Shown: positions 41,658 through 49,697, counted from the first letter of the stretch. The stretch: 64,000 nucleotides of DNA from an uncultured Neglectibacter sp. (GCA_937958185.1 CALFFN010000009.1:1-64000); one strand, 5' to 3'. Translations and numbers: made by a program. Notes: generated by a model from the letters alone, not told the origin.

Positions 41658-41948
41658 ATGCGAGAAAGAACCACTGCAATCAACATTCGCGTGACCGAAA
41701 ATGAGAAAAGGAAGATGGAGAAATCCGCCCGACTTTGTGGGATTTCCCTCTCCGCTTACCTGAGAAAATTAGGGCTTGGAAAGCAGGTTCAGGCGGTTTC
41801 GCCGCCGGAATTCTACGAGGTTTACCGGCAGCTAAAGATTCTCAAGGAGCGGCGAAAAGCGCTGCCTGAAAGCGAAATTGATCGTGCCTTTGATGACATC
41901 ATACAGGGCTTTCTGCTCGCCTACCACGCCATGAGCGGGAGCGAATAA
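41658..41948 (+). CDS. mobC: Mobilization protein MobC-like
   Basis: A 96-aa relaxosome accessory protein. The N-terminal ribbon-helix-helix reads TTAINIRVTENEKRKMEKSARLCGISLSAYLRKLGLG, followed by a C-terminal helical region. MobC-type proteins bind next to the nick site and help the relaxase melt DNA. AAAGGA precedes ATG 41658. The relaxase gene starts 3 nt after its stop. Confidence 0.85.
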   Translation: MRERTTAINIRVTENEKRKMEKSARLCGISLSAYLRKLGLGKQVQAVSPPEFYEVYRQLKILKERRKALPESEIDRAFDDIIQGFLLAYHAMSGSE

Positions 41949-41951
41949 GCC

Positions 41952-43292
41952 ATGGCGGTGACGAAAATCTGGGCGATCAAGGACAGCATCGGGCGGGTTC
42001 TGGGCTACGCAAAGAATCCCGAAAAGACCACCTTTTCCGACCTGAAAGCGGCGCTTCACTATGCCGGGAACAAGGATAAAACCGTCATGGAATCAGAGAA
42101 AACCATGTTTGTTACCGGGGTAAATTGCGCTGCGGATACCGCCGTGCAGGAAATGATCGCGGTACAAGAACGCTTTGATAAGGCCACCGGTAATGTGGCG
42201 TACCATGCCTATCAGAGCTTCAAGCCGGGCGAGGTCACGCCGGAATTATGCCACCGGTTAGGCATGGAACTGGCGCAGAAAATGTGGGGCGACAAGTATC
42301 AGGTACTGGTGGCGACTCACTTCAACACCGGCACCTATCACAACCATCTGGTGGTCAATGCAGTAGGGCTATGGGAAGGAAAAAAGTTTGATTGCAGTAA
42401 GCGCGCCTACTACCGGCTGCGGCAAATCTCTGATGAAATCTGCGCCGAGCACGGGTTGCCCGTCATCAAAAATCCTTCCGGCAAGACGCCCCGCAAGCTC
42501 TATTTCGCGGAGAAAAACAGCGAGCCCACCCGCTACAATCTCATGCGGGAAGCTATCGACAAAGCTCTTACCATGAGCACCAACGACGCCATGTTTTGCT
42601 TTGCCATGAAGAAGCTGGGCTATGCGGTTGACCTGAATCCCTGCCACAAATACGCGACCATTCGCTCGGTGAACAGTAAAAAGCCGGTGCGCCTTTGGCG
42701 GCTGGGTGAGGATTACGACCGAGAGGGAATCTTCCGGCAAATACGGGAAACCCAGCAGAATAACCGAGCAGAAGCCTATCGTTTGTACAATGAGTTCACC
42801 GGCAAAAAGCCCATGGGAATCACCATCCAGCCCCGGCAAGCAAGGGTGAAAGGCAGTTTGGGAACGGTAAAAAAGATTACCGGGCTGCGTGCCGTTTATC
42901 TGCGCTACTGCTACCGGCTGGGCTACCTGCCGAAGAAAAACCGGCATAAGCCGCTGTCACCGGAGGCGAGAGAGGCATGGCGGAGAATTGACCGAATCAC
43001 AGCGCAAATCACCCTGATTGACCATGCACATTTGCATGACTTTGCGACTGTAAAGCAATTTATTCAAACCACAGACGCCGAAATAACGCTGCTGACTGAC
43101 TTCCGCGAGAGCCTGCGCGGAAAGCTGAGAGCTTGCCGCGAGCCGGAGGAAAAAGCCGCGCTGACCGCCAAGCGAGACGGCTGCACCAAGACGCTGGCGG
43201 CGCTTCGCAAAGATAAGAAAACCGCTGAGGGTATCCTCAGCGATCAGCCGAACATGAGAGAAACCATTCAAATTGAGGAGCGTATGCGGTAG
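41952..43292 (+). CDS. Relaxase / mobilization nuclease (MOBP-type)
   Basis: A 446-aa relaxase. The N-terminal ~250 residues form the nuclease domain: YVTGVN-like FVTGVNCAADTAVQEM, AYHAYQSFKPGEVTPE with the expected metal-site region, and the histidine motif HFNTGTYHNHLVVNAV. The C-terminal part is helical and basic. It should nick the origin of transfer and lead the strand into a recipient using another element's secretion machinery. No coupling protein or type IV secretion genes are present. Confidence 0.9.
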   Translation: MAVTKIWAIKDSIGRVLGYAKNPEKTTFSDLKAALHYAGNKDKTVMESEKTMFVTGVNCAADTAVQEMIAVQERFDKATGNVAYHAYQSFKPGEVTPELCHRLGMELAQKMWGDKYQVLVATHFNTGTYHNHLVVNAVGLWEGKKFDCSKRAYYRLRQISDEICAEHGLPVIKNPSGKTPRKLYFAEKNSEPTRYNLMREAIDKALTMSTNDAMFCFAMKKLGYAVDLNPCHKYATIRSVNSKKPVRLWRLGEDYDREGIFRQIRETQQNNRAEAYRLYNEFTGKKPMGITIQPRQARVKGSLGTVKKITGLRAVYLRYCYRLGYLPKKNRHKPLSPEAREAWRRIDRITAQITLIDHAHLHDFATVKQFIQTTDAEITLLTDFRESLRGKLRACREPEEKAALTAKRDGCTKTLAALRKDKKTAEGILSDQPNMRETIQIEERMR

Positions 43293-43336
43293 CAAAACAC
43301 CGCCCCTAATCAACGCAGAAAGAGAGAATATACACG

Positions 43337-44254
43337 ATGACAAAACGAAAATCCGATTTTGAACTGCCTACTTTGGATGATCTCTTTTCCTCTCAGGAGG
43401 AGCGGGACGATGCCAAGCTGGAGCGAGTTCAAATGATCCCTTTGGGGGAACTGCATCCCTTCAGAAATCACCCGTTCAAGATTCAAAGCAATGAGGAAAT
43501 GGAGCGCATGATTGAGAGCATCCGCAAGGTGGGAGCCATCACTCCGGCGCTTGCTCGCCCCATACCCGAGGGTGGCTATGAACTGATTTCCGGACACAGA
43601 CGGCTGGCAGCCTGTCAGGTGCTGGGGCTGGAAACCATGCCGGTAATCGTCCGAAAACTGTCCGATGATGGGGCGGTGATCGCCATGGTGGACGCCAATT
43701 TGCAGAGAGAAACGATTCAGCCCAGCGAGAAAGCCTTTGCTTACAAAATGAAACGAGATGCACTAAATCATCAGGGTACAACTTCTCCCCAAGTTGGGGA
43801 GAAGTTGTTAACGGTCGAAAAGATTGGACATGACGGAGGTGATAGTAAGAATCAAGTGCTTCGCTATATCCGCTTAACACACCTGATTTCGGAGCTTTTG
43901 GAACTGGTGGACGAGGGCAAAATCTCGTTCAATCCCGCGGTGGAGCTGTCCTACTTAGACCCTGCCCAGCAGAAGATTCTACTGGACGAGATGTCTTTGA
44001 ACGACTGCACACCCTCCCACGCACAGGCAATCCGGCTGAAGAAAATGGCGCAGGATTATGTACTGTCCGATGCTGCCATCGGCAAAATTTTAGCCGAGGA
44101 AAAGCCCAATCAGCAGGAGCAGATCCGGTTCAAACGGGAGGATTTCAAGCGCTATTTCCCCGCCCACTATACCAATGAGCAGATGAAAAAGGACATCATC
44201 AAGGGCTTGGAGCTGCTCAAGCGCCAGAGAGAACGAAACCGCGATGCACGCTGA
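43337..44254 (+). CDS. ParB/Spo0J-like protein of an integrative element
   Basis: A 305-aa protein with the ParB N-terminal CTPase-type fold (IPLGELHPFRNHPFKI, GGYELISGHRRLAACQVLGLETMPVIV), the central HTH (QVLRYIRLTHLISELLELVDEGKI) and a shorter C-terminal domain. No ParA partner is nearby, which is common on integrative elements, where the protein may act in maintenance of the circular form or as a regulator. The segment between the two domains is encoded by an exact 31-bp palindrome (43778-43808). Confidence 0.88.
   Translation: MTKRKSDFELPTLDDLFSSQEERDDAKLERVQMIPLGELHPFRNHPFKIQSNEEMERMIESIRKVGAITPALARPIPEGGYELISGHRRLAACQVLGLETMPVIVRKLSDDGAVIAMVDANLQRETIQPSEKAFAYKMKRDALNHQGTTSPQVGEKLLTVEKIGHDGGDSKNQVLRYIRLTHLISELLELVDEGKISFNPAVELSYLDPAQQKILLDEMSLNDCTPSHAQAIRLKKMAQDYVLSDAAIGKILAEEKPNQQEQIRFKREDFKRYFPAHYTNEQMKKDIIKGLELLKRQRERNRDAR
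43778..43808. repeat. 31-bp perfect palindrome inside the ParB-like gene
   Basis: ACAACTTCTCCCCAA, one central G (43793), then the exact complement. It encodes the linker TTSPQVGEKL of the protein. It could be a protein-binding site, a recombination scar or an inserted repeat. Confidence 0.85.
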
Positions 44255-44375
44255 TTCGTATTGATACGAATGCGATGAAACAAATCGCACAGTGGAGAGA
44301 AACCGAAGCCGGTGCTATCCTAAAAACGCCGGTTCGGAGTTCTGTTCTGCAAATACGACATAGGAGGTTCAATAA

Positions 44376-45572
44376 ATGGTAGCAGGACATTTATCCGTAA
44401 AGCACGGCAACTACTATGCCGTACTCAATTACAAAAACGCCGAGGGTGAACGAAAAACAAAATGGGTGGCGCTGGGACTGCCCGAAAAGGGAAACAAGCG
44501 CAAAGCAGAAGCCGAGCTTGTGAAGCTGCGGGCGGAATTTGAAATCCCCGAGGAGGTAGGTGACCTGAGCAGCGATATGCTGTTCGCGGACTATCTTCTG
44601 GAGTGGCTGGAGATTGCCAGAGGACACATTGCGATTGCGACCTATTCCTCTTATTCGGGGTTAATCAAAAGTTCCATAGCGCCCTATTTCCGCAAAAAGA
44701 AGCTGACCCTGCGGGAACTGGAAGCCAGACATTTGCAGATGTTTTATTCCGAAATGCTCAAAAAGGTGAAGCCTAACACCGTGATCCACTATCACGCCAT
44801 CATTCATTCCGCCCTCAAATATGCGGTCAAGACCGATATGTTATTGCAGAATGTGGCGGACAAGGTGGACAGGCCGAAGAAGAACAGCTTTCAGCCGGTG
44901 TTTCTTTCGGCGGAGGAAATGCAGAAGATGTTTGAAGCGCTGCGTGGGACAAGGCTGGAACTGCCAGTACTGGTCGCCGCCTTCTACGGATTTCGCCGTG
45001 GGGAGGTGCTGGGGATGAAATGGGATGCCATCGACTTTGAGCGGAACACTATCTCTGTCAAACGGACGGTGACGACTATTTCCACCGATGGCAAACAGCG
45101 CGACATTGAGCAGCAGTCCGCCAAGACAAAATCCAGCCTGCGGACCCTGCCTCTGATCGGCAGCTTCCGGGACTATTTCCTGCAGGTGAAGGAGGCACAG
45201 GAGCTGAATAAACGGGTCTGCGGCAACTGCTACAACTACGAATACGACGGCTTTGTGTTTGTGGATGAGATGGGAGAGCGCATGAAGGGGAATTACCTGA
45301 CTAGCGCTTTTCCAAAGTTCTTGGAGCAGCACGGACTGCGCCGGATGCGCTTTCACGATCTTCGTCACAGCTGTGCCAGCTTATTGCTTGCCAACGGCGT
45401 ACCCTTAAAGCACATTCAGGAATGGCTGGGGCACAGCGATTTTACCACCACGGCGAATATCTACGCTCATCTGGATTACCGCTCTAAAATCACTTCGGCG
45501 CAGGCCATGGAAACGGGGCTTACGCTGCCCGAAAGCGGCAATTTCGGGAGTAAGTGGAGCAATGTGACCTGA
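44376..45572 (+). CDS. Tyrosine recombinase (integrase) of the element
   Basis: A 398-aa integrase. The N-terminal ~70 residues are an arm-binding beta domain (HGNYYAVLNYKNAEGERKTKWVALGLPEKGNK), then a SAM-like core-binding domain (~70-165), then the catalytic domain with R207 in FYGFRRGEVLG, H327-x-x-R330 in FHDLRHSC, H353 in WLGHSDFTTT and nucleophile Y363 in IYAHLDY. All catalytic residues are present. It lies 100 bp from the element-borne tRNA-Ser and near the right junction, and is the enzyme expected to recombine at ATTTCGAGTC. Confidence 0.95.
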   Translation: MVAGHLSVKHGNYYAVLNYKNAEGERKTKWVALGLPEKGNKRKAEAELVKLRAEFEIPEEVGDLSSDMLFADYLLEWLEIARGHIAIATYSSYSGLIKSSIAPYFRKKKLTLRELEARHLQMFYSEMLKKVKPNTVIHYHAIIHSALKYAVKTDMLLQNVADKVDRPKKNSFQPVFLSAEEMQKMFEALRGTRLELPVLVAAFYGFRRGEVLGMKWDAIDFERNTISVKRTVTTISTDGKQRDIEQQSAKTKSSLRTLPLIGSFRDYFLQVKEAQELNKRVCGNCYNYEYDGFVFVDEMGERMKGNYLTSAFPKFLEQHGLRRMRFHDLRHSCASLLLANGVPLKHIQEWLGHSDFTTTANIYAHLDYRSKITSAQAMETGLTLPESGNFGSKWSNVT

Positions 45573-45632
45573 TGCTGGAGAGAACAAAACCATGTCACGC
45601 CGTGACCACTTGTCTTTGGAAAACAGCAAAAG

Positions 45633-45668
45633 AAAAAAGCCTGAAATCGGCTTGATTACAGGCTTTTT
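45633..45668. terminator. Bidirectional terminator between integrase and tRNA-Ser
   Basis: AAAAAAGCCTG and CAGGCTTTTT enclose a 15-nt loop. It ends the integrase transcript on the plus strand and, 4 nt past the CCA, the tRNA-Ser transcript on the minus strand. Confidence 0.85.
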
Positions 45669-45671
45669 CAT

Positions 45672-45760
45672 TGGCGGAGAGTTAGGGATTCGAACCCTAG
45701 AGGCCTTGTGGGCCTACGGCATTTCGAGTGCCGCACCTTCGACCACTCGGACAACTCTCC
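45672..45760 (-). tRNA. tRNA-Ser(CGA), intact, carried by the element
   Basis: An 89-nt tRNA with encoded CCA. Acceptor GGAGAGT/ACTCTCC, anticodon stem CGGCA/TGCCG around CTCGAAA (anticodon CGA, reading UCG), long variable arm AGGCC-CACAA-GGCCT, T-arm TAGGG-TTCGAAT-CCCTA and discriminator G. All stems pair perfectly. It differs from the interrupted host copy in most stems, so it is not a duplicate of that gene. It lies on the same strand as, and 160 bp downstream of, the severed 5' half. No convincing promoter lies between them, which suggests expression from the host tRNA promoter. Confidence 0.97.
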
Positions 45761-45814
45761 ATGTGTATTTCCACCCGCTTTTTTCCTCGCTCATTTTTCA
45801 GTCAAAAAACTTTT

Positions 45815-45835
45815 GGAGAGAAAAGCAGGAGAGAA
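45815..45835 (+). repeat. Right cluster of GGAGAGAA repeats
   Basis: Two copies, 45815-45822 and 45828-45835, spaced 13 bp. They match the left-end cluster at 26430-26470 and are the likely arm-type integrase sites of the right end. Confidence 0.6.
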
Positions 45836-45919
45836 CACCAAAAAATATTCGATTTTTGATTTTGGAAGTCCTTGCGGCGCAAGGGTTTCCGGCGGACGAA
45901 ACGGACAGCTGACCCAAGC

Positions 45920-45960
45920 ATTTCGAGTCAGGCCCGTTATGACCACTTCGATACGCTTCC
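45920..45960 (-). pseudogene. 5' half of host tRNA-Ser(CGA), with attachment core
   Basis: Minus strand: acceptor strand GGAAGCG, a D-arm, the 5' anticodon strand CCTGA and the loop, ending in the 10-base core shared with 26264-26273. Beyond the core the element sequence does not restore the anticodon stem, T-arm or acceptor, so this copy is non-functional. 41 + 58 - 10 shared bases give the 89-nt tRNA of the uninterrupted gene. Confidence 0.95.
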
Positions 45961-46049
45961 ATATTTTTCTTATTACCCCGACGCAGCATTTTGCAAAAGC
46001 CGAAACAGCAGCGTTTGCAGGAGATTTCCCCGCATTTTACAACGATGCT

Positions 46050-46078
46050 ATTTTAGCCCGGAGAGCTGGAAAAGTCAA
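46050..46078 (-). promoter_or_regulatory. Promoter of the interrupted tRNA-Ser gene
   Basis: Minus strand: TTGACT (46073-46078), a 17-bp spacer and TAAAAT (46050-46055), about 90 nt upstream of the tRNA 5' half. Its transcript now crosses the junction and enters the element-borne tRNA-Ser. Confidence 0.65.
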
Positions 46079-46096
46079 GTATTATTCTCCAAAAGG

Positions 46097-46126
46097 TTGA
46101 CATCCAAGGGCGGTTAAGAGTACAAT
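46097..46126 (+). promoter_or_regulatory. Promoter of the BtuF-like lipoprotein gene
   Basis: TTGACA (46097-46102), an 18-bp spacer and TACAAT (46121-46126), divergent from the tRNA promoter. Confidence 0.75.
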
Positions 46127-46212
46127 ATGACTGTATCAGCGACTTTTCGACAAAGGGCGCGGTTCACTTTTTGAGCGAAGCGTCCTGGTTTCACGGCAAA
46201 GGAGAATTTCCG

Positions 46213-47430
46213 ATGAAGTGTAAATTGATTGCAGCGATCCTCTGCGTCCTGCTGAGCGCAAGCGCTTTTGCAGGTTGTTCTCAGGTCAAGGACATGGTGC
46301 AGGGCGTGACGACCGGCGGGGAGTTCCCTGTCGAGGTCGAAGGCGTGACCATTTCCGGCAAGCCCCAGAAGGTCGTGGTCCTTTCGCCCGGTCTCGCCGA
46401 TGTGGTGCTGGCGCTGGGCTATGAAACGCAGCTGGCGGCAGGCAGTGAGGACTGCACCCAGGAGGGTTTGAGCTCACTGGCTAAGGTGAACGGAAACGAT
46501 TCTCAGGCGGTGATCGACCTTGCGCCGGACCTGGTGCTGGCAAATTCTTTCAGCGATGATATGGCGGCTGCGCTGAGCGGTGCGAATATCTCCGCTCTGG
46601 CGCTTTCTCCCGCCACGGACCGGGAAGATTTTGAGCGGCTGTATTCCCAGGTGTCCCAGGCGTTTGCCGGGGGCGGAGCGGGGTACGACGCCGGGATCCA
46701 GACCGCCCAGGGAATCTTCACCACGCTGGACGACATCAACCGCATCGTTCCCAAGGAAAAAATAACTACGGCGTGCTATCTTTACGATTTGAACGGCAGC
46801 GCTGTGACAGGGGATATGTTTGGCAGCGTCATCATGAGCTACGCCGGCGTAACGAATGTGTTCAAGAGCCTGACTGGCGGTACATATGACTTTGAAAGCC
46901 TGCGCATTTCCAATCCCAACGCGATCTTCTGCGCCCCCGGGCTTGCCGACCAGATCCGGCAGGACGAGCGCTTCCAGGGCTTTCAGGCGGTAATGAACAA
47001 CAATATCTTTGAGATGGAGCCCAGCCTGATGGAGTGGCAGGGGAGAACGGTGGTGACCTCAGCTTATGAGATCAGCGCCGCCTGCTTCCCGGAACTGCTG
47101 GAAAGCAGCTCCGCCGCAGCGACAGACCCTACGGATAAAATTGATTCCGCCGTCAGCTCTGCCATGACAAGCTCCGCGCCGGAGGCGGACGTTCCCCGGT
47201 ATGAAACGCTTCAGCAGGGCGACCAGAACGAGGACGTGCTGGCGATGCAGACCCGCCTGGAGGAGCTGGGCTACCTGGACGTGGAGTACGACGGGCATTA
47301 TGGCGAGCACACCGCAGGGTGCGTCCGGGAATTTCAAAGGGTGAACGGTCTGAATGAAACGGGCATTGCAAACGATGAGACCCAGAGGGTCCTGTTCTCA
47401 GACAACGCGAAGGCTAAAGGCAGCGAATAA
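46213..47430 (+). CDS. BtuF/FecB-like lipoprotein with C-terminal peptidoglycan-binding domain
   Basis: A ~405-aa lipoprotein. The signal peptide ends FAGC22. Residues ~45-300 form a periplasmic-binding fold of the BtuF/FecB class (KPQKVVVLSPGLADVVLALGYETQLAAGSEDC, VIDLAPDLVLANSFSDDMAAALSGANISALALSP). A Ser/Ala linker leads to a C-terminal PG_binding_1 domain (LQQGDQNEDVLAMQTRLEELGYLDVEYDGHYGEHTAGCVREFQRVNGL). The class binds cobalamin, haem or siderophores for ABC import, but no permease or ATPase lies nearby and the cell-wall module is unusual for it. A wall-anchored scavenger or a non-transport role is possible. Confidence 0.82.
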   Translation: MKCKLIAAILCVLLSASAFAGCSQVKDMVQGVTTGGEFPVEVEGVTISGKPQKVVVLSPGLADVVLALGYETQLAAGSEDCTQEGLSSLAKVNGNDSQAVIDLAPDLVLANSFSDDMAAALSGANISALALSPATDREDFERLYSQVSQAFAGGGAGYDAGIQTAQGIFTTLDDINRIVPKEKITTACYLYDLNGSAVTGDMFGSVIMSYAGVTNVFKSLTGGTYDFESLRISNPNAIFCAPGLADQIRQDERFQGFQAVMNNNIFEMEPSLMEWQGRTVVTSAYEISAACFPELLESSSAAATDPTDKIDSAVSSAMTSSAPEADVPRYETLQQGDQNEDVLAMQTRLEELGYLDVEYDGHYGEHTAGCVREFQRVNGLNETGIANDETQRVLFSDNAKAKGSE

Positions 47431-47608
47431 AGGAAATAGCGGCATGAAACTGTGGTCGGAAATCAGCCGCAGTTCAGCCCTGTGACCATGACGGGTGCTG
47501 CGGGGAACCGCCGTTCTGCGCACGACTGCGCTCAAAGTCAGAGCCGGCAGCAGGCGGTTTATAGGCTTTTGAAAAAGTGCGGCACTGTCTAAATTTGCAG
47601 GGAGGAAA

Positions 47609-48112
47609 ATGATGGACTTTGAATTGGTGCAGGTAAAAGAGGAAGAAAAGGAAATCCTCCGCAATCTGCTGGAAAAATATTTGTATGAGTTTTCCCAGTG
47701 GGAGTTGAGCGATGTGAACCCCCTGGGGCTTTACGGCTATAGTTATCTGGACAATTACTGGACGGAGAAGAACCGCTGGGCATTTTTTCTCAAGGCGGAC
47801 GGCAAGCTGGCAGGGCTCGCCATGGTTTGCGATTACCCGGAAGCGGGGAAGACCGATTACTGTATGTCCGAATTCTTTGTCATGCACAAATACCGCCGCT
47901 GCGGTTTGGGGAAATGGGCGGTGTTCCAGCTTTTTGACAGATTCAAGGGCACCTGGCAATTGAAACGCCACCCCAAAAACCTCCCCTCCGTCCATTTCTG
48001 GGACAAGGTGGTTTCAGAGTACACCGGGGGAAATTACCGCTTGGAAAGCATGGGCGGTGAGGTCGCCTACCCTGACGGCACCCCTGCCGATGTGTTCTTT
48101 TTCCAGACCTGA
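47609..48112 (+). CDS. GNAT-family N-acetyltransferase
   Basis: A 167-aa acetyltransferase with the acetyl-CoA loop YRRCGLGKWAVFQLFDRFKG preceded by the beta-4 strand YCMSEFFVMHK, and the C-terminal SVHFWDKVVSEYTGG. GGGAGG precedes the start. The substrate cannot be told. It has its own terminator. The 178-nt gap upstream shows nothing but the ribosome site. Confidence 0.85.
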   Translation: MMDFELVQVKEEEKEILRNLLEKYLYEFSQWELSDVNPLGLYGYSYLDNYWTEKNRWAFFLKADGKLAGLAMVCDYPEAGKTDYCMSEFFVMHKYRRCGLGKWAVFQLFDRFKGTWQLKRHPKNLPSVHFWDKVVSEYTGGNYRLESMGGEVAYPDGTPADVFFFQT

Positions 48113-48210
48113 GTTGGGGAGCAGTCCCGAAAAGCGGTTTCAGAACGAAGCTGCGGAACAGGCTTTGCGCCAGCCCTCCGGCACAAAGGAAACGGAAAAT
48201 GTGAGAAGCA

Positions 48211-48241
48211 AAACAGCCGCCTTGTTGGGCGGCTGTTTTTT
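48211..48241 (+). terminator. Terminator of the GNAT gene
   Basis: AAACAGCCGCC pairs with GGCGGCTGTTT, ending in a T run. Confidence 0.85.
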
Positions 48242-48431
48242 GCGCAAAAAATTTTCTGTCAGGGCTTTCTTTTTTTGAAAGATTATGGTAAACTACAAAT
48301 CAGGTCAAAATCTATATAGAAAACCATTGACCGATTGCCGCCGGGTTGCGCCCGGCCCCGCGCCGTGAGATCTGCGGCGCGTAGATCGCTGAATCACGGG
48401 TCGCTCCGTGGTAGAAAGGATGGTAAACAAA

Positions 48432-49697
48432 ATGACCCAGAACACAAGACCTTTTGAAGAGTACGAATCCGAGGTGCGCTCGTACTGCCGGAACTTCCCC
48501 ACGGTGTTCACCACCGCCAAGGGACCCTTCCTCTACGATGAGGACGGACGGGAGTATATCGACTTTTTCTGCGGCGCAGGCGGGCTGAATTACGGTCACA
48601 ACAACGACTATATCAAAGAAAAGGTGGTCGAGTACCTCCAGAGCGACGGCGTGATGCACGCGCTGGATATGTACACCGCCCCCAAGCGGGAGTTCCTCAC
48701 CTTCTATGAAGAGAAGATTTTGAAGCCCAGAGGGCTGAACTATAAAATACAGTTTCCCGGTCCCACCGGCACCAATGCGGTGGAGGCGGCGCTGAAGCTG
48801 GCGAGAAAAGTGAAGAAGCGCCCCGGTATCTTTGCCATGATGGGCGGCTTCCACGGTATGACGTTAGGCTCCGTGGCGCTGACCACCGACGCGGCTTCCC
48901 GTGCCGGCGCGGGCGTGCCCCTGACCAACGTGACCCACATTCCCGCGCCCTATATGTTCCCCGAGTTGGACACGCTGAAATATATTGAAACGCTGCTGAC
49001 CGACGACCATTCCGGCGTGGAGAAGCCCGCCGCCATTATTTTGGAGACCGTCCAGGCGGACGGCGGCATCAATCCCTTCTCTGTGGAGTGGCTCCGTGGC
49101 ATTCGGGATATCTGCGACCGCCACGACATTTTGATGATCGTGGACGACATTCAGGTGGGCTGCGCCCGGACAGGCTGGTTCTTCTCCTTTGAACGGGCGG
49201 ACATCGTGCCGGACATCGTCACCCAGTCCAAGTCCATTGGCGGCTACGGAATGCCCTTTGCGCTGGTGCTGTTCAAGCCTGAGCTGGATATCTGGTCGCC
49301 CGGCGAGCATAACGGCACCTTCCGCGGCTATCAGCTTTCCATGATCGCCGCCAGGGCTGGGCTGGAGGTCATGCTAAACGAGCACGTGGAGGAAAAGGTG
49401 CGGGACAAGGAAAAGATCATTGCCCGGTACATGGAAGAGATCAAAGCCATCGCGCCGGAAAAGATCAAGGTGCGGGGGATCGGCTTTGTCTGGGGCGTAG
49501 ACCTGTACCACTGCGACCCTGACGGCAAGACCTCCAAGGCGGTGTTGGACGAATGCTTCCGCCACAACCTGATCGTGGAGCGCGTGGGCAGGGGGAATGC
49601 CGTCATCAAGGTCATGCCCGAGCTGCTCATCGACGAGGAAACTCTCCGCAGGGGGCTGGACGTGCTGAAAGCGGCGGTCAAGACCGTTGTGGGATAA
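48432..49697 (+). CDS. EctB-like diaminobutyrate-2-oxoglutarate aminotransferase
   Basis: A ~421-aa class III PLP aminotransferase closest in pattern to EctB: FLYDEDGREYIDFFCGAGGLNYGHN, FPGPTGTNAVEAALKLARK, GGFHGMTLGSVALT, MIVDDIQVGCARTGWFFSFE, and the PLP lysine in TQSKSIGGYGMPFALVLFK. EctB makes L-2,4-diaminobutyrate from aspartate semialdehyde. No ectA or ectC is adjacent, so ectoine synthesis is not supported here. Diaminobutyrate for a peptide or polyamine, or a related amino acid reaction, is more likely. ATG 48432 has AAAGGA upstream. Confidence 0.85.
   Translation: MTQNTRPFEEYESEVRSYCRNFPTVFTTAKGPFLYDEDGREYIDFFCGAGGLNYGHNNDYIKEKVVEYLQSDGVMHALDMYTAPKREFLTFYEEKILKPRGLNYKIQFPGPTGTNAVEAALKLARKVKKRPGIFAMMGGFHGMTLGSVALTTDAASRAGAGVPLTNVTHIPAPYMFPELDTLKYIETLLTDDHSGVEKPAAIILETVQADGGINPFSVEWLRGIRDICDRHDILMIVDDIQVGCARTGWFFSFERADIVPDIVTQSKSIGGYGMPFALVLFKPELDIWSPGEHNGTFRGYQLSMIAARAGLEVMLNEHVEEKVRDKEKIIARYMEEIKAIAPEKIKVRGIGFVWGVDLYHCDPDGKTSKAVLDECFRHNLIVERVGRGNAVIKVMPELLIDEETLRRGLDVLKAAVKTVVG

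Larger units (their letters stand above)
26274..45929. mobile_element. 19.66-kb integrative mobilizable element in tRNA-Ser anticodon loop
   Basis: Bounded by direct repeats of ATTTCGAGTC at 26264-26273 and 45920-45929. The content fits an integrative mobilizable element: tyrosine integrase at the right end, MobC and relaxase, ParB-like protein, excisionase-type HTH proteins and TnpV. No type IV secretion genes were found, so it would need a helper for transfer. The cargo is a minus-strand defence operon (28509-39766) that is clearly more AT-rich than the flanks. It carries its own tRNA-Ser(CGA). Candidate integrase arm sites GGAGAGAA lie near both ends. Confidence 0.9.

Noticed and set aside
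26274..45929. Complete conjugative element
   Set aside because: A relaxase and MobC are present but no coupling protein or type IV secretion genes, so it is mobilizable only.
48432..49697. Ectoine biosynthesis cluster
   Set aside because: Only the EctB-like gene is present; no ectA or ectC in the window.
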